A stretch of 64,000 nt of DNA from Globicephala melas (taxonomy: Eukaryota > Chordata > Mammalia > Artiodactyla > Delphinidae). Shown in pieces: positions 48,856 to 60,600 of the stretch. A program made the position numbers and the translations under genes. The DNA lies in the NCBI RefSeq assembly GCF_963455315.2, contig NC_083326.1, positions 44,270,363-44,334,362 on the forward strand, written 5' to 3'. Each line of letters opens with the position of its first letter. The stretch's first letter is position 1. The notes beneath the pieces are model-generated. The model had not been told where the DNA came from and searched no databases. It worked only from the letters and a program-made list of their open reading frames with translations.

Positions 48856-50430
48856 TGGACCAAAATGGCTGCACTGAAACTTGGAGCCCTCATCCAAAGG
48901 CCCCTCGCCCCGCCCTAGGGTCCATTTGAACAACTATCAGGTCAGCAGCCAAGGATTCCAGGTGAGGGATTTTGGCATCTGGCTGAAGAACAGAAATATT
49001 GAGGAAGGTTGGAAGGAAGCGGGCACAGCCCCTTGCCCCTCGCCCCTCCCCGCGGCCTCGGCCGCCCAGAGCGAGAGAGACGCGCTCCCTGAGGGAGGAG
49101 GGCGAAGTGAGCGCGCCGCAACCACCGCGGACCCCGAGCCAGGCCAAGCCCTGTGGCCCCTCAGGAACCCAGGCCCGGACGCACCCCGTACCTGTCCCTC
49201 CAGTGGCTCTGGACGGCATCCTTGTTCCCCGGCTCTCGCCTCTCTCAGCGCCTTTAGGGCCCAAGGCCCCAGGTGGCTTCCACAGCTCCAGGCTCCCTCC
49301 CGCGTGCTCCCAAGAGCCCGGGCCCTCAGCCCACGCGAGCGCCCGCTGGCCCCAGAGGTCCCGGGTGGCTCCCTCGGGCTCAGGCAACACCGAAGACGCC
49401 AGGCTCTAGCAAACTGCTGCGATTTCAAGCTCTCCCTCGCGTCTTAGAGCAAGACGCCCCAGGGCACAGCCCTTGACACCAGGAACTGATAGGCTCCCAC
49501 GAATCCAGGCCCCGGCTCACCTCAGTGTCCGCTGGCTCTAGTGGCTTCAGGCGGCTTCTGTTCCTCGGCCTCCGGCCGCTCCCACACCACCGTGTTGCAC
49601 AGCTGCAGCAAATTCAGGCCTGCGCCTGCAGCCTCAGGCGGCTTTCTCAGTATCAAACTCTCGCGAGCACCAAACTCTCGCGAGTTCCGGGAACTGAGGC
49701 TCAGCTCACCAGGGCACGGACGGCTCCCGCGGCCCCAGGTGAGTGGTTACTGCTGTCCAGGCTCTCAGCCCACTAACGCTAGGCCCCAGCTCTCTCGGGG
49801 GGCCCTGGTTCTAGAAGTGTCAGATGCTCTTGCGTGACGCCCCAGGCGGCTTCCCAGCACCGAGTTCTCGCGGGTTCCCACGAGCCTAGGCCCGGATCCA
49901 ACGCTGCACTTCAGGGTTCACGCGGCTTCTGGGCCCCAGTGTGAACTCAAGAGGCCAGGCCCACTGCATTATTCCCTGGCGCCTGGTTGGCCCCTTTGGA
50001 GCCAGAGTCAAGGGCCCAGGCTCATCACAACAGACTCAAGTGCCAGGCCCACCTCCGTGAACCCAAGCTCCAGGCCTGCCCCCTGGACCGGAGCACCAGG
50101 CCGGTCCCCGGGTACCGAAAACCAGACCACTTGCTGGCCCAGGCACCAGGCCTACTTGCGCAAGGACTCTAGCAGCCCGTGGACACCAGCAGAATAACCA
50201 GAGGGCTCAGTGGGGAAGGGGTTTGCCTGCTGAAGCCAGTCCGTAAAGACTGGAAGAGGTACCTACATCCTCAAATGTGCAGACACCAATTGAAGAGCAC
50301 AAGGATCGTGATTATCAAGGAACTGTGACACCACTAAAGGAAACTAATAAACACTCCAGTGACTGACCCAAAAGAAAGGGACATCTATGAACTGTCTGAC
50401 AAAGCATTCCGAATAATCCTCTTAAAGAAC
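48856..50430 (+). mobile_element. CpG-rich L1 5' UTR plus ORF1 start, no 3' half
   Basis: A GC- and CpG-rich block in an AT-rich window (the 60 bases from 49321 hold six CpG). From about 50170 the text becomes that of an L1 leader (agtggggaaggggtttgcct; aaagactggaagaggtacct; cctcaaatgtgcagacacca). Then comes the start of an old L1 ORF1: gtgacaccactaaaggaaac at 50326, caaagcattccgaataatcc at 50400, with the expected ATG reading GTG. The L1 text stops near 50430 and no ORF2 or 3' UTR follows. Open frames of 130-190 codons at 48881-49447 on both strands are a by-product of the GC-rich, stop-poor composition. The alternative is a genuine CpG-island promoter of a non-repeat gene, which I consider less likely. 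Confidence 0.65.
49654..49684 (+). promoter_or_regulatory. Two tandem TCTCGCGAG sites
   Basis: caaactctcgcgag occurs twice, 17 bp apart (TCTCGCGAG at 49659-49667 and 49676-49684), and a related ttctcgcggg follows at about 49865. TCTCGCGAGA-type palindromes are known promoter elements of many housekeeping genes. Here they lie in the presumed L1 5' UTR; function is inferred only. Confidence 0.4.
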
Positions 50431-51434
50431 TCCCCTTCACTTACTGTATTCATTGATGATGAACAGGGATTCTGATAGATTTGGCCATGCTGGTTCTGCA
50501 AAACTTTCCTGGTATTGTCTGCAGAACTCCCATTTGACCCGGGGAAGAAATGAGCCTGCAGGACCTGGACCTGTTTCTGGATTGGAGATTGGGAAATGCC
50601 AGGCCTGGGCTGCCTTTTACCGGCTGTGCTGTTTCTCAAGTTCTCAGGTATCTCTTTAACAAAATCAGTTTACTTTCTTGCTGGTTTTAGTGTTCTTTTT
50701 TTGGCGTTCTTTTGTGTTCTTTCCAGGGCTTATAGTTGTATTTAAGTGAGAGGAGCAAGGAGATGAGTCTAAACTATTTTGTCTTCTTTGAGACCTTTCT
50801 ACTATAGAATGAAAAATATGAAATTCCAACACCTTTTCCATATACTTTTTGCATACACAGCTACTGAGGGGGAAAAAGACATAAAATATAAACAAAGAGT
50901 TACTAAGACTTAGATGACAACAAAAAAGTAGTGGTTTTATTTAAAAAACAAGAATATTAGGAAATTAATACAGAGTTTTGTTTCTAATTCCAATTTTTAT
51001 AAATCTCAGTGAAATTCAAAACACACTCCTCTTTGTTTCTTTTAGAAATGTTTGTGTCAATGATTTGTTATTTTGAAGTGTTCCTTGGCTAATAATATTA
51101 TTACCACAGGATGTACATTTTCTCTCATTTTAAGAAGAAAATACATTTCATTCCCTGCAGAAAGTGTAATTAGCTTTTTAAAAAAGAAAATAAAGTTAGA
51201 TGAAATTTTTTAAATACATTTTTTCTTAAAAAGTATTTTGAACAACATTTTTTAAATGAAGAAGTGAGTATCACTAGGTGTAACTATTACTTGGATTCAT
51301 AGATGTTTGTCTAAAAACTACACAGTGGAGTTTAAGAACTATGAGCTGTTTATCATTAAACTGCAAAGATGTGTAAAGGCTTCTAGTTATCTAATTAATC
51401 ATGATTACTCATAATTTTTAAATAATTTTATATA
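50431..51434. other. Unassigned sequence
   Basis: 50440-50800 is less AT-rich and could be retroelement-derived (ttctttccagggcttatagt), but I cannot name it. No gene is visible. Confidence 0.35.
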
Positions 51435-51445
51435 TTTTTGTTGTT

Positions 51446-52255
51446 GAAGTATAGTTGATTTACAATGTTATATTAGTTTCAGGTGTGCAGCATTATGATT
51501 TGGGTTTTTTTAATATATTATACTCCATTAAAAGTTATTGCAAGGTAATGGCTATAATTGCCTGTACTGTACTATATATCGTTGTTGCTTATCTGTTTTA
51601 TACATAGTAGTTTTTATCTCCTAATCTCATACCCCTAATTTATCCTTCTCCCCTTTGGTAACCACTAGTTTGTTTTCTATGTTTGTTTCTGGTTTGCATA
51701 TGCGTTCATTTGTATTATTTCTTAGGTTCAACATGTAAGTGATATCATACAGTATCTTTGTCTGACTTATTTCACTACGTAGAATATTCTCTAGGTCCAT
51801 CCACATTGTTGCAAATGGCAGAATTTTATTCTTTTTTACGGCTGAGTAATATTCCACTATAGACATAGATATAAATATACACACAGATATAGATATAGAT
51901 ATATAGATATACCACATCTTCTTTATCCATTCTATTCCTCTTTGATGGCACTTGGGTTGCTTCCATATCTTGGCTGTTATAAATAGTACTTCTATTAACA
52001 TTGAGGTGCATGTATCTTTTCAGATTAGTTTTTTCATTTTCTTTGGATATATACCCAGCAGTGGAATTGCCGGATCATACAGTAGTTCTATTTTTAGTTT
52101 TTTGAGGAACCTCCGTACTGGTTTCCATAGTGACTGTACCAATTTGCATTCCCACCAACAGTGTACAAGGGTTTCCTTTTCTCCACATCCTTTCCAACGT
52201 TTGTTACTTGTAGACATTTTGGTGATAGCCATTCTTACAGGTGTGAGGTGATATC
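51446..52255 (-). mobile_element. 5'-truncated L1, antisense
   Basis: Antisense 3' UTR (gaagtatagttgatttacaa; gtaaccactagtttgttttc) then ORF2 C-terminal text (tcactacgtagaatattctc; ggatatatacccagcagtgg; accaatttgcattcccacca). Flanks tttttgttgtt (51435-51445 and 52256-52266) are a probable target duplication. Minus-strand frames keep pieces of the ORF2 C-terminus (for example GIEWIKKMWYI). A GATATA microsatellite has grown inside (51861-51912). Confidence 0.88.
51861..51912 (+). repeat. (AGATAT)n microsatellite
   Basis: AGATAT/ATAGAT units expanded from the ATATATACA segment of L1 ORF2. Confidence 0.9.
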
Positions 52256-52266
52256 TTTTTGTTGTT

Positions 52267-54942
52267 TTGTCTGATTATTCAGACAAAACTGAGGTTGCCT
52301 GATTACTCACAGCTCAGACCACATTCAATTCTTTTTAAGCACTATGGGCACAATATTTTTTCCCCTTGCAATGTCAAACAGAATTTTAGATACCTATAAT
52401 TCTCATCATTAGCTTTTCCATTATTGTATTTTTGTAAATTCACTGACGTGTACTATTCTACTGATCATTCTAAGGTTTGAGAGGAAAAAAAAAGTCATAT
52501 TCACATAAATGCTAAACATAGATTTTTCTAAAAGTTTACAAAACTCAGAAACCTTAACAACTTTCCTTTTTCAGAAAATAAGATTTTCTGAGATTTAAAC
52601 ATGTGAAATGATAGATAAGGGACCTACATTTTCACATATATAAACTCTTTAGAAATCGAATTATGTGGAAACATAACAAACCTATATTCTGCCAATAATC
52701 TTAGAATTTTATATCTAGTAAAAATATATGACTTAATAGAAATGAGTGAACATTTTATTCTCTTTGCTACCTTCATGGTTTTCAAACTCTCTCAGAATGA
52801 TGCTCAGTTGTGCAAAAAGTCCCTGTCCACTGTGGGATAAACTGTGGGATGCCATTCTAGGAGACATTTCATAAGGCTTCTGTAAGAATTCTGCTATATT
52901 GAGCCAAACTTTAAGAGTATTGGGTTTTCCTGGCAGCAGATATAGTGTTAAATCAATCTCATTTTTTGTCACAATGGTCAAACTGAGAAATAACTGTGAT
53001 TCTTATTTGTTGGTCCTCTTTACTGTATGTGCTAGAAATTTCTTATATGCTTCATAACTAAGATAGAGGGGACACTAAAATATGAAACGCATAAAAATAG
53101 TCCAAGATCTGAGTTGAGTATAGTCCTTTTGAAGGAGACCTAGCTTGCCCATCAGCTCTTGCTGTCTAATAGTGCAAAAAACTTATATTAGATGTAGTGA
53201 CTGAGAGATCAAATCCTAATGATGCAACCAGATAATCTCTAAGAAATTCAAACCCACAGAGAGCACTGACCCAACGTTGCCAAACAGTTGAATACAAGGA
53301 CAGCTGTCCATGCATCCATCATGAATATTCTAGAGTTTCTGAAATTATTAATAACCACACTAGCTATCTTCTCAGAAAGAGGGAAGTATGATAGGGAAAA
53401 GGGAAGAGTGCAATACATTTTCAAAATAATATTTATGAATGAAGACTATGAAAATGGATTTCTATTCCAAATCAAAGAGCTACTGATCTCATATGCCTTT
53501 CAGGCTTCTTCCTCTGAGGGAGATGACAGTTCAATCACATGATATCTTTTTTGCTCCAAATGCCATTTGCCAGGAATGTGACTCAGCAAATGTAGTGAGG
53601 TCACTGAAAGGTGATACACATTTTTATTTAATGACTCTGAAAGGAGAAGTTGCTTAGTACAGCTTCTAAAAGGCCCAAGCTGTAGTTAAAAACTCTAAAA
53701 TTTCCTTAGTTGTCTGTAGGAAGAGGGGCTTTTTGTGGTCTTTGATCATAGAATTCATAGTATGCATCATACATGTTATAGCATTGACTACTTGTTGAGG
53801 TAGTACCGTGGCAAAATTAGATTAACACAGAGAATGTTTGTAGTCATGCCTTGCATACAGTATACAGAAATGTAAATCCTTATGTTTAATGATACCAACC
53901 ATTTCTTTGTCTCAGCCAAGCAAAAATCAATCAGAGAGAATTATCACAGCAAAAACAAAAACAATAGCAGCTGATCTTTGTTGACTAAAATATGGACAAA
54001 ATAAACCCCCAATAAATTTCAGACCTAAGAATTTAAAATCAGTCTATCTGATCCTGGTGCCAATATACTTAAACATTTATTTTGCATGCAGAACATGCAC
54101 ATTTACTTACTGCTTCCTTCAGAAGTCTGAAGAATACTGCTCCCAACTGATCAGTAGCTGTTACAGACTAAGAGAAGAAAATATGGGAATTCAGGAGTCT
54201 GTGTTACACATCAATCTGAGAAAGCCAAGACAAGCAGCAACTTCTTACAGTACTTCCTCTGTTTATGTTTATTTCAAGGGCAATTCAGGCTGGCTTCTCA
54301 GAATATAGAACCACCCAAATCAGTGGGGTTTAAAAACCACATATTTCTGCTACTGGGAAGACAGAGGAAAAAAAGGACACTTTACTAAAAAACCATAGTA
54401 GCAATATTGTGCTTACCATCATACCTGGTACAAATAATTTTTCACCATTTAGTTTTTTCGTCTTCTTTACAACAATACAAATTTATATTGCACACAAACA
54501 CATCTAAAACATATTTTTAAATATGTTTATTTTTTGTTAAAATCCTCAGATATTTAAAATCATAGTAAATTCAAATATAATCAAAATCATAATGTCAATT
54601 AAGTGATGTTTTTGTCTTGACTAAAAAAGTATCATTTTAAATATACAAGAGCAAGTTCATTTAAATGTTTATGAAGATCCAAAATAAGCTGTATTTAGGC
54701 CACACACACAAACACACACATCCCCCACTGAGTTTTTCCAAAGCGTTTTAGCTATACTTGCTACTGATACCAGTGAAAAAAATTCACTCATGGCATTTGT
54801 AAGGACAGCCAAAAAGTATTTCTTGTTTCAAACATCATCAATATAGCCATCTCAGCAGTTTCTCCTGAATTCTTTCTAAAATATTGATAAAACTCAGAAA
54901 TCACTAATATTCATAACAATATCAGAAATTACTTAGGGCATT
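52267..54942. other. Unassigned sequence
   Basis: No repeat recognised. Minus-strand frame 52733-52981 (82 codons) and plus-strand frame 53288-53542 (84 codons) are of balanced composition but show no domain that I recognise. A short CA run lies at 54701-54720. Confidence 0.4.
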
Positions 54943-55161
54943 CTACTTATCTCCAGTGTTATGGAATTCATTCCGGTGAGGTAGTATGACTGAACTGAAC
55001 TCATCAGCGTCATTGGCTAGAGATGCATGTTTTGTTTCATCAAATGGAGAAAACCCACCAGCATGAAACAAAGTAGAGAGGAATGCACACTGTCTTTCTA
55101 GGTTAGTGGCAACAGCAGGAGGTTCTAGAGCAACCACAATGTCAAAAACCACAATGTTGAA
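54943..55161 (-). other. Protein-like open frame of unknown identity
   Basis: Between stop codons at 55162-55164 and 54943-54945 the minus strand is open for 72 codons with a balanced, protein-like composition (for example FHAGGFSPFDETK and NDADEFSSVILPHRNEF). There is no Met anywhere in the frame, so it is not a complete small gene. Over 54961-55140 I count about 43% GC, higher than the AT-rich surroundings, and it contains rare CpGs. It could be an exon, although the upstream side lacks a pyrimidine tract. It could also be a fragment of a processed pseudogene, or chance. I do not recognise the protein. Confidence 0.3.
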
Positions 55162-55164
55162 CTA

Positions 55165-55660
55165 AGTGCTGTTATACCTCCTCTTCCACCATCAGTATTT
55201 CCACTTTATTATTTTTTCAGAGATTGAAACACCTACAAATAATAAAAGTGTGGAAAGACTTACTTTGATATACCTTGGAAATGGAAGTAAAGTGCTGTAG
55301 GCAAAGGTGAAGGCAGGGAAAACCCTATTAGTACCATATACTGGGAATTGATATTTTTCATGTCCTCTCTCCTGAATTATCAGAGAACTAGATGATAAGG
55401 GTGTGAGGAAATCCAGCATCAGTCCAGAAGAGCTGAAGTGATCGAAAGAGTGCTAGACATTAGAAATAGGACTAAGAAATTTACATGTCAATCTATCCTT
55501 AACCTCTCTTTATTTTACATTCTTACAAAACTATTTTTTTACCATTAATTTCAAGCTGAAAAATGGAGTATCTCACACCAAATAACATGGATAAGTTTGA
55601 CACATTAATAGATTTTAATGTTAATTACAGCATTTTAAAATAGTTCCTTACAATTTTATG
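55165..55660. other. Unassigned sequence
   Basis: No gene or repeat recognised. Confidence 0.4.
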
Positions 55661-55664
55661 TATA

Positions 55665-55895
55665 CCCCCCACCCCATGTCAGATCATATGTGTTGTGAAG
55701 GCACGTCCCATGTCTTATACATGCTTTGTGTCTTCAACAATATCCAGTTAATTGATACATTATGAACATGATGAGACTATGGATTAATTTAGCTCAAAAC
55801 TCTCTCTTTTCCCATTGCCTTATAGTCTATATAGTTTTTGACACATAGTTGGAGGGGGCTGGTGTTTGATAAATGTTTGCTCAGTGAATATTAAC
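55665..55895 (+). mobile_element. L2-like 3' end, diverged
   Basis: gttgtgaaggcacgtcccat then tttgacacatagttggaggg and gataaatgtttgctcagtga follow the L2 tail order. Confidence 0.5.
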
Positions 55896-56650
55896 ACAAA
55901 TAATTGTTACTTTATTTTGAGAGTGAGTCATTTTCAGTAGAGGAATAAATTTCATTAACAAACTCACATAAGATACACTTGTCACAAGTGACTGAAATTT
56001 GATAAGAAGTTCTAATAAAGTTAAAAGATAAAAGGATTGTCATTTATAATGAATAAAAAAAGAATAAAGTTAGAATTCCTACTAGGGAAATAGAAATTCT
56101 CTATAATTTTCTTCTGTTTTATATTTAAAATTATTTTAACTTTAAAATACTTTGAAGGTAATTCATTACCCTGTTTAATATAATTTAACAATGAATTTTT
56201 TATTTCTAATATTTCCATAACTCTATTCTACAACAGCATGATTTGAATTCCAAGTGATTGCTAAAATATGAAGTCAACCTTTTTATTCTCTTTTATGTTA
56301 GCTTTACTGATATCCTCAAATTACCCAAGTTTATGTGAAAAGTCATATAAAATTGACATATTATTAACATAAAATGATTACTTTTAAGTTTTAATTCTAT
56401 AATATATTGAGTAGTAACCATATAGGATCAGTATATCCTCAGGGCTATTATAATACAATTTTAAATTGGGTGAAATCATATTATTTATGCCTAAAGTACA
56501 ATTAAAGAATTTCACAAAGCTAACTAAAAACAGTAAAATTTCATCCTTGAATAATACAGATAATTGTCAAGATTCTCCATTTCAGTCTTGAATGAAGAGA
56601 CAGCCTAGTAGTTATTTGGCTCTTCGTCTTTCAAGGGAGAGCACAAAAGT
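55896..56650. other. Unassigned AT-rich sequence
   Basis: No gene or repeat recognised. Confidence 0.4.
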
Positions 56651-56654
56651 TTAC

Positions 56655-56770
56655 ATTGCTATTTCATATATATAATTTCATTTGATTATCATATTAATTT
56701 GTGTGATGGGCATGCATAGAGTTTACAGTTTTCATTTTACAGCTGACATAGAAACATCACTGGTATAGTA
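56655..56770 (-). mobile_element. MIR-like fragment, antisense
   Basis: tttcatttgattatcatatt and tttcattttacagctgacat resemble the antisense MIR 3' side. Confidence 0.4.
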
Positions 56771-56904
56771 AGAAATAAATTTTGGTTATATTTATATTAA
56801 TTGCGAAAGACTTTAGTATCCAAATGTACTTACAGTCAATCAAAGACAGTGAGGTTATGCATTACATTCAATAATAATATTACATGATGAACAATACAGG
56901 TTAT

Positions 56905-57062
56905 GGGTCAATTAAATGCCATTGGACACTGTGCTACTCTATCTATGTGAGACTGGAAGAAGTTATCTTAGCCTAGTTAATAATTTTCAATTCATCTAAA
57001 CAGATATATGTAGAGTACAGTGCCTTATACATAGTAGATGATCTATAAGTGTTGTTAGAAAA
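56905..57062 (+). mobile_element. MIR SINE, diverged
   Basis: gaagaagttatcttagccta, gagtacagtgccttatacat and agatgatctataagtgttgt are in MIR order. Confidence 0.55.
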
Positions 57063-58639
57063 TCGAGTTGATATTCTGAAATGATTTGTATATTCCAAAC
57101 AATAGCGAGTATTGCATGTCAATTTCCAGAGTCACAAAATGTCGTAAATTGGCATTACAATGCATGTAGGAAATTACCTCAAAGGACCTTGATGTTAAGA
57201 TTCATGAAATCATAATAATATGGAAGAAAGAATATAATATCCCCCCACCTTCCATTCTCATCTCAACCACCACCATTTAGCCCTTGATGTAGATATCCCC
57301 TTTATTCCAAATACAGGACTAACTACACACTGTTCAGAGTGGCTTAATAAAATGTGAATGGGTCCGTGTAGGATAATAGCGTGATAGCGATATTGGGTGA
57401 GATATCTGTAAGGAAAGTGTTAACCGGTGATCTATGATTCTACCTTTTAGCATCAGGAGAGTCCTTGATTGAATCACTGAAACACTAATTCAGTGGATTT
57501 ATAAGAGTATATTAGGTCTATGATAAATGCTCTGTACCAGAAAAGAACATGTAGTTCATTTCTGATTACTTATTGAAAAAGCAGTAATTGATTAGTTACT
57601 GACAATGATATTAATGATAATTAAAGTTAATGATATTACGCTACGCTAAAATATGGGTACTAGTCACATAGCTATGAGAAAATATAAAAGGTCAAGGGAC
57701 CCCAGAATATCTTTTTCCTGAGCTGGAAGTGGTCGGCACCCTATAAGCCTTGTAACTTGTGACCTCACCCATCCTATGTACAAAGTGGAGGACATTGGAA
57801 GCTGTGCCTGGGAGTCACCAAAACTTTGTTATGCTGTTTCTATTCCTGATGTCACCTATTCTAAATCCTTTTTAAAGTTAGATAAACTTATCTGGGATAA
57901 AGCCTATTGTGTCTAATGCATTTGATCATCAATTTCAACCTAAGACTATTATTGCTGGCAGAGCAGAGTGTTCAATACCTCATCATGCAGGTTATTCTCA
58001 ATATTACAATTATCTAGAATATTTCTTTGTCCAAACAAAATATAACAGAGATTTTAGATGTGGGAGGACATATTCTGGTTTATAATTTATAAAAACTGAA
58101 ACAAGCAAAAATGGACAGTGTATTTGAAACAATGGTTTCAATGAGCTAGATGTTAGACAGTGAAGTAGAGTATCCCTTAAAAAAATGGGAAACAAGTAAG
58201 TTCAGCCCTGTGAACACCCAACTTTCTACCTTAGGATTGATTTCAGGTGTTAGTGCAGAGATGGCAACACAGGCAAAGTCTTGCAAACTCCTGACTGTGG
58301 AGACAGAACTGAGAGTCTGGGGAGGCCAAGGTGTTTAAGGTTTTCTAGACAGAGTACTGGAGAAGAGAGAGAGAACACGATATATCTGTAGGAGAGTGTC
58401 CTCAAATATTCAGATAATTACTGATCAGCACATGCATGTGATACAGGCTTAAGAACTACCTGAAAAGTGATAAATAGTGCCTGGATGTCACACAAATCCA
58501 AGCAAAATACTTGTTCCCACTGAATGGAAAGCCTCATGATCTATAGGGCATTGAATAGCATAACAAGTGTCTTACCTTAGTTTTGAGGAACAATTTTACC
58601 TAGATTTAGCAATGTTCTGGTACCATCTAACAGATATTA
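57063..58639. other. Unassigned sequence
   Basis: 57640-57930 is less AT-rich (gaccccagaatatctttttc; gtgcctgggagtcaccaaaa) and may be an old LTR or DNA element. Not assignable by eye. Confidence 0.4.
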
Positions 58640-60600
58640 AAAGAAAATCTAAAAGGATGAAACTGTCTCCAACTAATTTAACTGTGTTCCAGAATCAAGC
58701 TCAAGAAAATTTATGGTAGTAAAAAAAATCTAGCATCTAAGAAGATAGTCATAATATCTGGAATCAAAAAAACCCAAAATGAAACAAAAGCAAACAAACA
58801 AACAAAAAACAGGTAGTCAAAGAGCAGGTTAATACTATCTATAATGAGAAGCAACCAATAGGTATCAACCCAGAACTAACTCAGATGTTAGAATTGAGAT
58901 GACACTAAAAATAGTTACTAAAAATGATTTTATATATTCAAAATGTTAAATAACAATATGTACATTATTTAAAAGATGGAAGTAAGCTTTTTAGATACTG
59001 AAACTACAATTGCTGAGATAAAAATAACTGGAGAGGATTAAGGATAGATCAGTTGTTGTAGAATAAAAGATTGGCGATCTTGAATATATAGCAATACAAA
59101 AAATCCAAACTGGAATACAGAGAAGATATGGTCAAAAACAAAAACAAACAAGCAAACAAAAATAGATAATAAGCTGTGGGGAAAATTCAAGGGTCCAATA
59201 CACTTGTAACTGGAAACCCTGAAGTCAGGGGGGCAAAAATATTTGAAAAATAATGGCCAACTACTGCCCAAATTTAATGAAAAATATAACCCCAAATTTC
59301 CAGGACGTTCAACAAACATCAAGCACACCAAATGTTAGTAAAATCACACCAAGGCACATCATAATCAAAGTTCTCAAAATTGTGATAAAGAGAATAGTTC
59401 AAAGTCATCAGATATATAAGATATTTTATATACAGATTATCAAAGGTAAGGATGAAAGGAGGTTTCTCATTGGAAACAACGCAAATAAGAAGCAGCATCT
59501 TCAAAGTATTAAAAGAAAAATATTATGGAAACTAACACACCATTGTAAAGCAATTATACTCCAATACAGATGTTAAACAAGAAAAAAAAAGAAAAATATT
59601 ATGAGTCTAGAACTGTATATTAAGTGAAAATGTAATTCAAAATAAAGACTTTTCAGATATATAAAATCGAAGAGAATCCCTAACCAGCAGACCTAAACAA
59701 CAAGAGGTATTGAAGTACTTCATTTAACAGGAAAATTATACCACAAGGAAATAAGAATCTGCACAAAGGAACAAAGAGCACAGGTAAAATAATTATATGT
59801 GTAAACGTATAACATTTTTGTTATTTAAATTTCTTTAAGAGATAATTGACTATTTACATAAAATTATAAACATGTAGTGTAAGATTTATAACAGAAAAGA
59901 TTAAATGAGTAACATAGTAGCACAAAGTTTGGGAGGTGGAAATATACTACTTTAAACTTACACTAAAAATGAGATATTAAAATGTCACTTGAAGATAGAC
60001 TGTGATTAGTTCAAGACTTACTATAAACCCTAAATCAACCAGTAAAATAACAAATCACAGAATATAAATATATAATAAATTTAACATTAAGCAATATGTA
60101 GGGAAAAATTTATAGCACTAAAATCCTACACTGAAGGAGAAAATTTAAACCAATGACCTCAGCTTACAACCTGAGAAACTAGAAAATAAAGAGCAAATAA
60201 ATTCCAAAGTAAAAAAAGGAAATGATAAAGATAAGGTGGTAAGTCATGAAACAGAGCATCTTTGCCAAACATTTAGGTTTGCATCTAGAATATATAGAAG
60301 AAAGCTCAAAACTGAAAAATGAAACAGTAGCATTTTTAAATGGATAAAAATTTTGGAAAGACACTTCAAAAAAAATATACAGATAGCTAATAGTGCATGA
60401 ACAAATGTTTATTGCATAGGTTACTAGAGAAATACAAGTTAAGACCACAATGAGATACTACTACACATTTATAAGAATGGCAAAACTTTGGTGAAATTGT
60501 TGAAGAACTGGAACTCTCATACACAGATGATTGAACTGTAAAATGGTAAAACCGCTTTGAAAAGCAATTTGACAGTTTATTTTTAATTTGCATGGATTAA
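58640..60600 (+). mobile_element. Old L1M, 5' part and ORF2 3' fragment
   Basis: The ORF1-side text includes gttagaattgagatgacact (58887), caatacacttgtaactggaa (59196), gcaaataagaagcagcatct (59482) and aatgtaattcaaaataaaga (59629). ORF2 C-terminal text appears at 60360-60590 (gagatactactacacattta; tttgaaaagcaatttgacag). The middle is missing. A minimal L1 tail is inserted at 59528. All frames are broken. Confidence 0.65.
59528..59586 (+). mobile_element. Minimal L1 3' tail with target duplication
   Basis: aaactaacacaccattgtaa then caattatactccaatacaga and an A-rich tail are the last part of an L1 3' UTR. Flanked by exact aaaagaaaaatattatg (59511-59527 and 59587-59603), 17 bp. One of the shortest recognisable L1 insertions here, at most 59 bp. 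Confidence 0.93.

Noticed and set aside
48881..49447. 188-codon plus-strand frame and overlapping long minus-strand frames (48890-49390, 48937-49428)
   Set aside because: Several long frames overlap on both strands in a GC-rich block with few stops. The composition is P/A/R/S-rich without a domain, and the block leads into L1 ORF1 text. Best explained as chance frames in an L1 5' UTR.
52733..52981. 82-codon minus-strand frame of fairly natural composition
   Set aside because: Not identified, with no supporting composition shift or splice context. Kept only as unassigned sequence.
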